DNA of 64,000 bases from Lathyrus oleraceus (taxonomy: Eukaryota; Streptophyta; Magnoliopsida; Fabales; Fabaceae). Position 1 is the first letter of the stretch, and each line of letters starts with the position of its first letter. Under the pieces are notes generated by a model, which searched no databases, was not told where the DNA came from, and worked only from the letters and a program-made list of their open reading frames with translations. The stretch spans positions 248,303,575 through 248,367,574 of the forward strand of contig NC_066579.1 of the NCBI RefSeq assembly GCF_024323335.1, written 5' to 3'. The position numbers were made by a program, and so were the translations under genes. Shown piece by piece: positions 55,376 to 64,000 of the stretch.

Positions 55376-56609
55376 CTATTCTTTTGAATGAGCGCGAGGC
55401 TCTGCAAGCTTAAGATTTGCAATGAAATCATTGTTATCAATGTTATGGTAATGTTCCAAACGTTGGCCGTTTACTATGAATGGTTCGCTTGTTTTTCCTT
55501 TTATCTTTATTGCTCCATTCAGAAAGATATTTATAATTTCGAAGGGACCAGACCGTCTAGAACAAAGTTTTCTGGGAAAGAGTCTAAGGCGGGAGTTAAA
55601 CAGGATTACTTTGTCGCTTTGGTTAAACTCTTTCCTTAATATGTGATTGTCTTGCCATTTTTTTGTTCTTTCTTTATAGATTTGAGCATTCTCATACGCA
55701 TCTAGCCTAAGTTATTCTGGTTCATGGATATCTAATATTCTTTTCTCACCTACGGCAGTATAATTGAGATTAAGGGTCTTAATGGCCCAATATGCTTTAT
55801 GTTCTAATTCTACCGGCAGATGACATGATTTTCCATAAACTAGCTTAAAAGGTGTGGTTCCTATCGGGGTCTTATAAGCTGTCCTATATGCCCATAGGGC
55901 TTATGGTAATTTTGAGGACCAATCTTTCCTAGAGGTGGCAATTGTCTTTTCTAAGATTTATTTAATTTCTCGGTTTGAGACTTTTACTTACCCACTCGTC
56001 TGTGGGGTGGTAGGGTGTTGCTACGCAATGCCAGACTCCATATTTCAGTAATAGCTTTTCAAAAATCCTTGAAATAAAATGGGAGCCACCATCACTGATA
56101 ACAAGTCTCGACACTCCGAATCTAGGGAAGATTATTCGCTTAAAGAGTCTAATTACCACTCGTGTGTCGTTCGTTGGAGAGGCTATGGCCTGAATCCATT
56201 TTGATACGTAATTGACCGTAACAAGGATATACTTGTTACCAAAAGAAGATGGGAAAGGTCCCATAAAATCGATTGCCCAAACATCGAAGACTTCTACTTC
56301 CAAAATGCCTTTATGTGGCATGTCGTCGCGTCTAGATATGTTGCTAGTGCGTTGACACCGGTCGCAATTTGTGATCGCGATGTGGACATCTTTCCACAGA
56401 GTGGGCGAAAAGAGGCCGACTTGCAATATATTAGCACAAGTCTTCGAGGTGCTTGCATGTCCTCCGTAGGGAGCAGAATGACAGTGGGAAATTACATTTT
56501 CTACCTCATCTTCTAGGGCACATCAATGGAAAATGTCGTCGGCGCCTCTCTTGAAAAGTAGAGGCTCATCCCAATAGTAGTGTTTAAGATCGTGGAAGAA
56601 TTTTTTCTT
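55376..56609 (-). pseudogene. Athila E integrase
   Basis: The zinc-binding part reads [10 protein letters not shown] and CDRCQR (about 56350-56500). The core has [12 protein letters not shown] and [10 protein letters not shown]. At the third catalytic position (about 55970) the expected Glu codon is AAA (Lys), and a one-base insertion in the preceding CCACCCC run shifts the frame. The C-terminal part continues to 55376 ([20 protein letters not shown], ending PRAHSKE). In-frame stops are also present. Confidence 0.85.
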
Positions 56610-57182
56610 TTATGGGTAGGTCAAGTCTGGCGGAAGCATTCTAACTGCTAAGTAGTTGACGAAGTCAGCGTACCATGGTAGTGTGGTTTGGGTGTAGATT
56701 GCTTCCACTACTTCGTTTGTTTTGGTATCCTTATGGGTCAACGCATCTTTAGCTGTATTGCTTTCTAATTGGGCTATGAGTCTTTCGTATGGAAAATCAT
56801 CGTTCATAGGCACTCGTTCAGGTTCAATACCTTCCATTCTTGACAAGTGATCGATCACGATGTTTTCAGTGCCCCTTTTATCCTTAATTTCTAGGTCAAA
56901 CTCTTGTAATAGTAAGATCCACCTTAGGAGTCTTGGTTTGGCGTCTTTTTTGTTTAACAGGTACCTGATTGCCGCATGATCGGTATAGATAGTTATCTTT
57001 GCTCCTACTAGGTAGGAATGGAATTTATCTAGAGCGAACACTATAGCTAAAAGTTCCTTTTCTGTGGTGGCATAGTTCATCTGTGCAGGGTCTAGGGTTC
57101 TACTTGCATAGTATATTGCATGAAGTTTCTTGTCCCTTCTTTGTCCTAAGATTACGCCTACAACATAGTCACTAGCCTTCAA
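56610..57182 (-). pseudogene. Athila E RNase H
   Basis: Words: VVGVILGQRRDKKLHAIYYA, TTEKELLAIVFALDKFHSYL (catalytic Glu), ITIYTDHAAIRYLL (Asp) and IVIDHLSRM (DHLSR). The first catalytic Asp (CDASDY in the family) is missing, as the codons before ASDYVVG are changed. The segment continues into the spacer before integrase. Confidence 0.85.
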
Positions 57183-57903
57183 AAGGTAATCTCCAATCGG
57201 GTGGTTGCATGATAGGTGCGGTAATAAAAGCTGTTTTCAGTTGTTCAAACGCCGCTAGGCATTTGTCGTCAAAGACGAATTCAACGTCTTTCATCAATAA
57301 GCCTGTCAGTGGTTTGGTGATTTTTGAGAAATCTTTAATGAATCGCCGGTAGAAACCGACGTGTCCTAAGAAGCTTCGTATTTCTCTTACGGTTTTCGAA
57401 GGCTGGAGGTTTTCTATAACTTCTATTTTGGCCTTGTCGACTTCAATCCCTTGTTGGATACTATGTGTCCGAGCACGACTCCTTGTCGGACCATGAAATA
57501 GAATTTTTCCCAGTTTAGCACTAGGTTCACTTTTACGCATCTTTTTAGCACCATTTCAAGATTCGACAAGCAGCCATCAAAACCTGTCCGCATACAGAGA
57601 AATCGTCCATGAAGACTTCCATGATGTCATCTATGAAATCAGCGAAAATAAACATCATGCATCTTTGGAATGTTGCGGGAGCGTTACACAGTCCGAATGA
57701 CATTCGTCGGTAGGCGAATGTACCATAGGGGCATGTGAAGGTCATTTTCTCTTGGTCGTCGGGATGAATATGAATTTGTAAAAATCCCGAATAACCGTCT
57801 AGGTAGCAGAAGTGAGAATGCTTAGCCAATCGTTCAAGCATTTGATCAATAAACGGTAAAGGAAAATGATCCTTCCGAGTGGCTTTGTTTAATTTTCTAT
57901 AGT
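57183..57903 (-). pseudogene. Athila E reverse transcriptase, C-terminal part
   Basis: YRKLNKATRKDHFPLPFIDQ starts directly at the LTR F junction. FCYLDGYSGFLQIHIHP, MSFGLCNAPATFQRCM and the catalytic VFMDDFSVCG (about 57600) follow. The thumb/connection part at 57183-57540 has GIEVDKAKIEVIENL, REIRSFLGHVGFYRRFI and ITKPLTGLL. Frameshifts occur near 57545 and 57480-57500. Confidence 0.88.
57899..57903. repeat. Target-site duplication ATAGT, left of LTR F
   Basis: Matches 62174-62178. Removing LTR F and one ATAGT restores the RT reading through CIDYRK. Confidence 0.95.
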
Positions 57904-58180
57904 TGTAACACCTCAAAACTTGCCCTCCTCTCTTGGGACTAGCTTAGCATATTACATTTCCTTTTTAGGTCATTAACATTGCATAACATGTTGCATTTCA
58001 TCAGTCAAGACTGATCAGAAGAATCCAACTGTGCAAGAGAGCAAGGGCATGTCCATGAGATGACGACCCTATGGTGGTTCCAATGAGCTTACATGACCCA
58101 AGGTTTATTTTGAAGCATTTTGGCCAAGTGTTGAAGGTTCAAGGTCCACAGTGCATGACCAAGTCATCTGAGGCCCATAA

Positions 58181-58200
58181 AAGTCAACTGCAAGTCAACT
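58181..58200 (+). promoter_or_regulatory. W-box pair in LTR F
   Basis: Two AGTCAACTG words (complement of TTGACT), 11 bp apart, about 280 bp into the LTR. The position resembles that in LTR A. Inferred WRKY site only. Confidence 0.3.
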
Positions 58201-58496
58201 GAGGGCTAGGAGATGGAGAAATGGTTTGAGACACTTCATTCATGTCCCAAATAAGGTTATTCAACATGTCAAACATCTACCTTGAAGATTTTGAAGCCAG
58301 ATCAAAAGTTTCCAAAAATCGCAAGTTTTAGACCAACTTCAACTCAACTTTCCAACATCAAAGAAGCTTCAAATGAAATTTTGTCCAACATGAAAGTTGA
58401 ATATCTTTCTCTCCCATTTCCCAAAAGTCCAAGATCATGAATTTCTGATGAACGGTTGAGGAGATATGATCAAATCATCATCAAGTGTGCATGGCC

Positions 58497-58735
58497 AAAA
58501 AGTGCTATGTATCGATCCATACGAGTTATGTATCGATCCATGCAAGGAAAAAAGTGCTATGTATCGATCCATACGAGTTATGTATCGATCCATGCAAGGC
58601 AAAAAGTGCTATGTATCGATCCATACGAGTTATGTATCGATCCATGCAGGGCAAAAAGTGCTATGTATCGATCCATACGAGTTATGATGTTTTATGTATT
58701 GATACATACGAGTTTTGTATCAATCCATAACTCTG
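58497..58735 (+). repeat. 52-bp tandem array with ATGTATCGATCCAT palindromes
   Basis: AGTGCTATGTATCGATCC starts at 58501, 58553, 58605 and 58657, exactly 52 bp apart. Each full unit holds two copies of the imperfect palindrome TATGTATCGATCCATA or TATGTATCGATCCATG, and AAAAAGTGC. The fourth unit is decayed (TATTGATACATA, TATCAATCCATA). The array ends about 140 bp upstream of the TATA box. Confidence 0.95.
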
Positions 58736-58874
58736 TTTTGATCATGCATTGGCTACTGTTCACATCCATATTACTTCATGCACCACTAATTTTCAAGTTT
58801 TGTCAAAACACCTCATTTTTGCCAATTACCATTAACCAAGCTTAATTAACATTTTCAGTGTGATTAAGACTTCA

Positions 58875-58882
58875 TATAAATA
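58875..58882 (+). promoter_or_regulatory. TATA box of LTR F
   Basis: TATAAATA in CTTCATATAAATACTAAATC, followed by sequence like a transcribed leader (TTCTCTCTCCCTCC). Confidence 0.6.
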
Positions 58883-59542
58883 CTAAATCATAACAGAATT
58901 TTGGAGGTTAATCACAATTTCACATTTCAAGATCCAAATTCTCTCTCCCTCCAAAATTTTCTTCAAATCAAATTTCAAAATTCTTCAACATAACACCTTG
59001 TTTTTGTTAAAGATTCATGATCATTGAATTGAATAGAGTGTGAATTAAGTATTTGATTGAAGAATTCGTGCAAGAACCAAGGAGTTGAAGCCAAAAACTC
59101 AAAGATGGAAGTTGATTATTAAGCTAGATCTACACGTTCTCAAGCTTCCTTTTCCTCATCAAACATCATCACAAGCATTGTGGATGGATTTGGATCATCT
59201 GGAGCTTTGGATCGTGCATTTCAAAGATTCTGTTCTTCAAGAGGTCAATTTTCGAACCTTTTAATTCTGCAATTTATGTACATATTCTTGTAGATCTTGC
59301 TTTGCTGATCGTTTTGATATAAATTTCGTGCGATTTGGATAAAAATTGAGTTAGATATGATGATTTCAAGCTTAGATCTAGAAACTTCTTTGCTTCGATT
59401 CAGAAAATCCATGGAGATTTAGGCTTAGATAATATGATATTTGAATTCTACATTGAAAGAGCTTTCCAACGATATATAATTTGTAAAATTCTGGACGTTT
59501 CTGGAAATTCCGGAAAATTGCGCATGAATGCTCATCATCTTC

Positions 59543-59571
59543 ATCTTCATCTTCATGAAGAAGATGAAGAT
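59543..59571. repeat. 12-bp inverted repeat with 5-nt loop in LTR F
   Basis: ATCTTCATCTTC (59543-59554) and GAAGATGAAGAT (59560-59571) flank ATGAA. It is a simple-sequence (CTTCAT) tract that folds on itself. Confidence 0.85.
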
Positions 59572-61480
59572 CTTCATCATAATCTGGATTTTCGCTAGCC
59601 TTGATGTAACGCGCGCCCAGGCTTGTTAGATCCGCGTACCTCACTTCGATTTCTGCTTCAGGCGTTTTTTTTGGAATTTATTTTTCACTTTTGCCATGCT
59701 ATGCCTTTTTTATTTTCACATTTTTTCATCAACTTGTAAAAATCATAACAAATTGAAAAATGCATCAAATCACTCCCAATTTTTTACATAATGATCCTTA
59801 GAATGTCTAGTTTTTTATGATTATAAGTTTGAAATTTGTGCATGGTTGAGTTTTTGCTGGTGTTATAATCTTTGACCATAGGTGGATTTGTGACCTTGCC
59901 TTACTCTTTCCTTTGTAAAATGCTTGATTTTAATCCAATGGATTTGAAATTTTACATGCTGATTATAGACACATTGATGGACATTTTGGTTTTGGTTTGA
60001 CATTTTTCTCATTCACCATTTCTGTTTTATGCTTGTGTTAACATGGTGTGACAATGTATGTCACACATTTGATTGTTCAATTTGTACCATTTAATTTCCA
60101 TGCCAAATGATCTTGGATGCTTCTGATTTTTTGTATGTTGATCATGTTGAATGTGTTGAATGTTCATGAATATTTCCAGAATTATTTGAATCATTTCTCT
60201 TTTGATTTGAAATTTTCATTCATGATGTCCATATATGAGCCTTGAAATTGCCTTTGACTTCTTTTGATCATGAAATGCATTTGATGATTGATTTTGATGT
60301 GAGCCTTTTTAGGACATGTTAATATATGTTTGAAGTTACATTGTGTTGAATTTCAGCTCCTGTTTTGAATTTTTTCTTCACCTTTGACCCTAGGCTTTGA
60401 CCTAGTGGTTTGTTGCTTACATGTGAGCTTTGAATTTCAGGTTTAAGCATCCAAGTTCCATGATTGATGATGCTTCATCATTTGGATGTCGATATTTGCT
60501 TTTGATTGCTAAAACTTGCTGTTTTGTAGGTTGATGATAACTCATTTGAGTTTGCCTTATGGCTTATGTTTTGTACATTGGGATTGTCTGTTGGTTATTG
60601 ACTATTGGCTGTTGTCTGGATTGTGTATTGATTGGTTTAGATGTTTTCACAGGTACCTAAGTTGCTTTAAGTTCATTTGAACTTTGCTTTGCTTGCTTGT
60701 GGTTGGCATACCACTTAGGTATAATTCCTTGATCTTCATGTAGTCTGGAAGACCTGTCATGTTACTTTGACAGGCACCTGTCTGAAGCCCTCCTTAAGAG
60801 GCAATGCTTGTGTTTGTTTAAATTTTGTGCCAAGCAGGTAAAGACCTCTTAAGAGGCAATTGGCAGATAAAAGGGATGTGCAATCCATCCCCCGCTATTC
60901 AGTTGTGTCAGTCACTTTGCTCACACACCCTGTGTTGATGCATTGTGAATAAAAACCAAAAATCTTGTAGTGTCAGTCATGTGGAGAAGAGTTCCTACAT
61001 TCTGAACTCCCACACTTTCTATTGATTAAAGCTCTCCCAGGCCATGGATAGGAGCTATGAGGCACACCCCTCATTCCCATTTCATCTGCTTCACCCTAAC
61101 TCTCAATGTTAGGGTTAAGAGCTCAAAACACCCATTTCCAGTTGGTTTGTTTGTCAAGGTCGATATGACCCCTTGACTAAATCCTAACCTTGATTGAGCC
61201 TATTGATTGTGTATAGTGTGTGCTGACTGCTTTTGATGTTTATTTGCTTTGCTTCTTATCTCCTTTCTATAGGGGTCGTATGATCAACTTTTGAGGAAGT
61301 TGATGTACGTAGAGATAGACTTGAGTTGACTCACTGCCTGTGTGAGTCAAACTCTTGTTAGAAACCTCAACCTAGGATTATTGTGGATTACATGATAACT
61401 ATTAGGCTCGAGTCAGTCTCCCTTCTAGTCTGTCATTTCCCAGTCTCTGGTTAGGATAGAAATTTCTCCCCTGTTAAGGG

Positions 61481-61530
61481 GAACTACGTCGCCCTGATCC
61501 TCATACCAGATGAGGTACGTAGGCAGGAGA
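61481..61530 (+). other. Conserved LTR stem-loop (F copy 1)
   Basis: Outer stem CTACG (61484-61488) with CGTAG (61518-61522); inner stem CCTCAT (61499-61504) with ATGAGG (61510-61515), loop ACCAG. Followed by GCAGGAGATG as in LTR A. Confidence 0.75.
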
Positions 61531-61592
61531 TGAGTAGATCTCTCCGGGCGCCCTTTTTCTTTTTCAACCCTTTGTGTGTGTTTGTTGGTTCA

Positions 61593-61690
61593 GAGTCTGA
61601 TGTAAGTCCAGCGATTGGCGTTCGGTTTCCCTGTTTGCCTGCTTGTGTGGAGTCTGACGTAAGTCCAGCGATTGGCAGTCGGTTTCCTGT
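61593..61690 (+). repeat. Two direct repeats of about 58 bp in LTR F
   Basis: GAGTCTGATGTAAGTCCAGC and GAGTCTGACGTAAGTCCAGC, each followed by GATTGGC and CGGTTTCC. They lie between the first and second stem-loop copies. Confidence 0.85.
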
Positions 61691-61717
61691 TGTGTTTTGT
61701 TTGGCGTGCGTTAGCCG

Positions 61718-61765
61718 AGCTACGAGTGCTCTGATTCTTCTATGGTTAGAGAAGATACGTATGCA
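61718..61765 (+). other. Conserved LTR stem-loop (F copy 2)
   Basis: Outer stem CTACG (61720-61724) with CGTA (61758-61761, one pair lost); inner stem TCTTC (61736-61740) with GAAGA (61751-61755). CTCTGAT is conserved in the 5' arm. Confidence 0.65.
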
Positions 61766-61802
61766 TGGGATGCGACATCCTAGCGAGCACGTTCCCCCTG
61801 TC

Positions 61803-61860
61803 CCGAACTACGTCGACTCTGATGTCTGTGTCTGACAGACTACGTAGGCCCAGGATACGA
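61803..61860 (+). other. Conserved LTR stem-loop (F copy 3)
   Basis: GAACTACG start; outer stem CTACG (61808-61812) with CGTAG (61843-61847); inner stem GTCTGT (61824-61829) with ACAGAC (61835-61840), loop GTCTG. The inner stem is unrelated in sequence to the other copies but fully paired. Confidence 0.72.
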
Positions 61861-61992
61861 CATCTTGCCGAGTTATCTTCTTCCGTCTCTCTGTGTTTCC
61901 TTCCATGTGTGCGTGCATTCTTTGAGCAGTTATCTAGCAACCTTTCTTCTATTCTTTCGGAGCGTGGATCCCATCGAGTACGATGGATGCGT

Positions 61993-62135
61993 AGGGGTGC
62001 TAATACCTTCCCTTCGCATAACCGACTCCCGATCCTTGGAATCTCCGGTCGTAAGACCATTTCCTTTCCAGGTTTACTTCGAGCGTTTCCTTTCCCTCCT
62101 TTGGGATAAATAACGCACGGTGGCGGCTCTGTTTG
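61993..62135 (+). other. Conserved tail block of Ogre-type LTR (F copy)
   Basis: AGGGGTGCTAATACCTTCCC, GCATAACCGACTCCCGATCC, TTTGGGATAAATAACG and TGGCGGCTCTGTTTG at 62121-62135, 38 bp before the LTR end. Confidence 0.75.
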
Positions 62136-62173
62136 TTTGTTTTTCCCGCCGGTTGTTTTTCGCGGATGCGACA

Positions 62174-62178
62174 ATAGT
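62174..62178. repeat. Target-site duplication ATAGT, right of LTR F
   Basis: Identical to 57899-57903. Confidence 0.95.
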
Positions 62179-62748
62179 CAATACACATTCTACTTCCAAT
62201 AACTACTCTTTGTGCTATAGATTCTCCTTTTTCATTGTTAACAACTGTGACGCCTCCCTTCTTTGGTACGACATGTATTAGGCTGACCCATCGGCTATCG
62301 GATATCGGGTAGATAATACCTGCTTCTGACAGCTTTTGCACTTCTTTCTTTACTACATCACTCAGAATGGGATTTATCCTTCTTTGATGTTCTCTAGAGG
62401 TCTTACTGTCTTCCTCTAGCATTATGTGATGCATGCATATGGAAGGGCTTATTCCTTTTAGATCTGAGATATTGTAGCCTAAAGAGTTGGGTATTTTCTC
62501 AAAATGTGTAGAAGCTTTTCGGTCTCTATCTGTCCTAAGTCTGCATTTACGATTACAGGTCGCTCAAGTTCAGTGTCTAGGAATTCGTACCTTAGATTTT
62601 TGGGTAACGTCTTAAGTTCTAGGGCCGGTTTCTTTGGGCAAGGCATATGATCGGGCGTTAGTGCTAGGCATTTGCTTAGGTTTTCATCTAGGTATTCCTC
62701 ACTTAAACTTTCATCTTCAAAAGTAGGAGGCCTTGGAATTTTCAGTAT
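62174..62748 (-). pseudogene. Athila E RT N-terminal part and protease-RT linker
   Basis: 62174-62434 encodes VKKEVQKLSEAGIIYPISDS, WVSLIHVVPKKGGVTVV and VIGSRMCIDY, which joins the RT part left of LTR F. 62435-62748 is the linker with PALELKTLPKNLRYEFLDTE in another frame. A frameshift and stops lie near 62440-62510. Confidence 0.82.
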
Positions 62749-63260
62749 TTAGGAGTATGATGGTTGTTCATTCTCCATCTCTCTTATGCATTCATCGATG
62801 ACATCTAGTAGAGAACAAGTGTCGTCTATAGCTGGTGCCTTTAGGAATTGCGTCAAAATGAATTCGACCTTTTCCTCACCAACTTCGAAGGTTAGCTTGC
62901 CTCTTTTAACATCTATGATAGCTCCGGCTGTGGCTAGGAATGGTCTTCCTAATATGATAGAGATGTTGGAATCCTCTTTTATATCCATGATTATAAAATC
63001 AGTAGGAAGATAGAATTGTCATATGTGCACCAGAATGTTTTCTAGCATACCTACGGGAAATTTAACAGATCGGTCTGTAAGTTGTATGGACATCCTCGTA
63101 GGTCTTAGTTCTCCCAGTTTTAGCCTTTCACATATGGAGAAGGGCATTAAAATAATACCGGCTCCTAAGTCGCATAAAGCTTTGTCGATTACAAACTTTC
63201 CGATTACACAGGGTATGGTGAAACTACCTGGGTCTTTCAGCTTAGGAGACATATTGTTTT
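62749..63260 (-). pseudogene. Athila E protease
   Basis: SPKLKDPGSFTIPCVIGK leads to the active site ALCDLGAGIILMPFSICE (about 63150-63180), where the Athila family has DLGASINLMP. MSIQLTDRSVKFPVGMLENI follows, then FIIMDIKEDSNISIILGRPF and RGKLTFEVGEEKVEF. A stop near 63019 (CAT-to-TAG region) separates the two halves. The acidic tail ends at 62749. Confidence 0.85.
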
Positions 63261-64000
63261 TGTATTATGGAGCTACACTCAGCAGTAAGTGTAACAGTTT
63301 CATTATCCTCAACTTTCTACTTGTTAGCAAAGATTTCTTTGAGAAACTTAGCATATGAGGGCATTTGAGTGATGGCTTATGTAAAGGGTATTGTGATATT
63401 CAATTGTTTTAGAAGCTCTACGAATTTTTCAAATTTCCCTACACTTTTAGATTTAACAAGTCTTTGAGGATAAGGGATAGGGGGTTTATACAGTGGTGGA
63501 GGCACAAAAGGTTCTTCTTTCTCTACGGCCTCTTCGTTTTTATCTTCCTCTTTTCGTCTTCCTTCTTAGTTACCTTACCTGGGTCTTGATGCATGGATGG
63601 GTTTTGAGTTCTAGGGTCGGTCAGTCCGTCTAGTTCTATCCCACTTCGTAGTATAATATCATTTGTATGACCTTTCAGGTTTGGTTGCGGTTGTCCAGGA
63701 AATGTGCCTGCAGGAGCAGCGGTAGGTGCTTGTTGTTGAGCCACTTGTGAGATTTTTGTTTCCAACATTTTGTTATGGGTGGCTAATGCGTCTACCTTGT
63801 TTGCTAACTGCTTGATTTGCTCACTGGTGTGTATGTTTTAATTTAAGAAATCTTTATTTGTTTGGGCTTGGGTAGCTATAAAGTTTTCCATCATTACTTC
63901 TAAGTTTGATTTCCTAGGAGCATTTTGAGTATTTGTGGTAGCTTTTTGATATCCTGGTGGTGCAACAGGTGCTTGGTTAGGTGCATACAATGAATTATTA
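63261..64000 (-). pseudogene. gag: Athila E gag, C-terminal part
   Basis: The region starts outside the window with YAPNQAPVAPPGYQKATTN. A TAA near 63841 follows NKDFLN. It continues with EQIKQLANKVDALATHNKML (coiled coil), a Pro/Gln-rich stretch and NDIILRSGIELDG, a hallmark of Athila gag tails. A basic KKEDEKRKIKTKRP follows at 63523. 63261-63522 is the gag-protease linker with PPPLYKPPIPYPQRLVKSK and stops near 63356-63380. Confidence 0.82.

Larger units (their letters stand above)
57904..62173 (+). mobile_element. Solo Ogre-type LTR F (4270 bp) inserted in Athila RT
   Basis: It starts TGTAACACCTCAAAACTT and ends GCGACA at 62173. Perfect 5-bp ATAGT duplications flank it and no internal element sequence is present. 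The tail block, stem-loops and end match LTR A. Orientation (plus) is opposite to the host element. 59600-61480 is T-rich LTR sequence without a further named feature. Confidence 0.93.
49259..64000 (-). mobile_element. Athila-type Ty3/gypsy element E (5' end outside window)
   Basis: On the minus strand, from right to left: end of gag, protease, RT (split by LTR F), RNase H, integrase, two extra ORFs, 3' UTR, polypurine tract and a 1494-bp 3' LTR. The FMDDF RT box, the DLGA-type protease and a gag tail with NDIILRSG are Athila features. The LTR length is close to that of the legume Cyclops family. It is inserted in the 3' LTR of B. Confidence 0.9.

Noticed and set aside
58497..58735. CRISPR-like regular array
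   Set aside because: The whole 52-bp unit repeats, with no unique spacers between repeats, and it lies in a plant LTR. It is a simple tandem repeat.
1..64000. Host protein-coding genes, tRNA or rRNA genes
   Set aside because: No exon-intron model with plant housekeeping domains, no tRNA-like cloverleaf and no rRNA segment were recognised on either strand by reading; a tRNAscan-SE and blastx run would settle it.

Overview
This window looks like pure intergenic plant DNA from a legume, most likely the Fabeae tribe (Pisum, Vicia, Lathyrus or Lens). It contains Ty3/gypsy Tat-lineage elements of the Ogre type with LTRs of 4-6 kb, Ty1/copia elements of the SIRE/Maximus type, and a Ty3/gypsy Athila element whose 1.5-kb LTR suggests Cyclops/Calypso relatives. 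No host gene, tRNA, rRNA or CRISPR locus was found. Almost every open frame is a piece of a retrotransposon, and most are broken by stops and frameshifts.

Layout, left to right. 1-1817 is the right part of an Ogre-type LTR (D) inserted in the 3' end of a SIRE-type element (1818-3811). That element is itself inserted in the RNase H region of an Ogre-type element (C, 3812-8436). Element A starts inside the 3' LTR of C: its 5.5-kb 5' LTR (8437-13906) is followed by a PBS, a leader and a nearly open gag (14755-16356), and gag then runs straight into the non-coding tract that normally follows integrase, with no pol. From about 18.2 kb to 49258 lies a second Ogre (B), with leader, ORF1, gag, protease, a 249-bp intron, RT, RNase H, archaeal-type RNase H, integrase, 3' UTR and the start of its 3' LTR. 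B is split by a complete SIRE/Maximus copy (20023-30233, target duplication CAGTC) in its leader and by a solo Ogre-type LTR (G, 32602-38445) in its gag. From 49259 to the right edge runs an Athila element on the minus strand (E): 3' LTR, two homologous extra ORFs, integrase, RNase H, RT, protease and the end of gag. Its RT is split by another solo LTR (F, 57904-62173, target duplication ATAGT).

The nesting gives a relative order of insertion: C before SIRE-1 before D; C before A; B before SIRE-2, LTR G and E; E before F. The A/B junction (about 17-19.7 kb) could not be resolved.

The most interesting signals lie outside the standard domains. (1) A stem-loop in the U5-side part of the Ogre-type LTRs has the same outer stem in five copies but a different, still self-complementary inner stem. 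(2) The Athila element carries two diverged copies of an extra ORF, the second with its own TATA box and a GTGGCGCC-type palindrome cluster like the one in the LTR promoter. (3) Two 20-nt hairpins in the same element have covarying stems and stand beside PPT-like tracts. (4) Different LTR families each carry their own cluster of palindromic motifs. (5) A PBS-like sequence sits inside four Ogre-type LTRs. (6) LTR A holds a possible captured host coding fragment.
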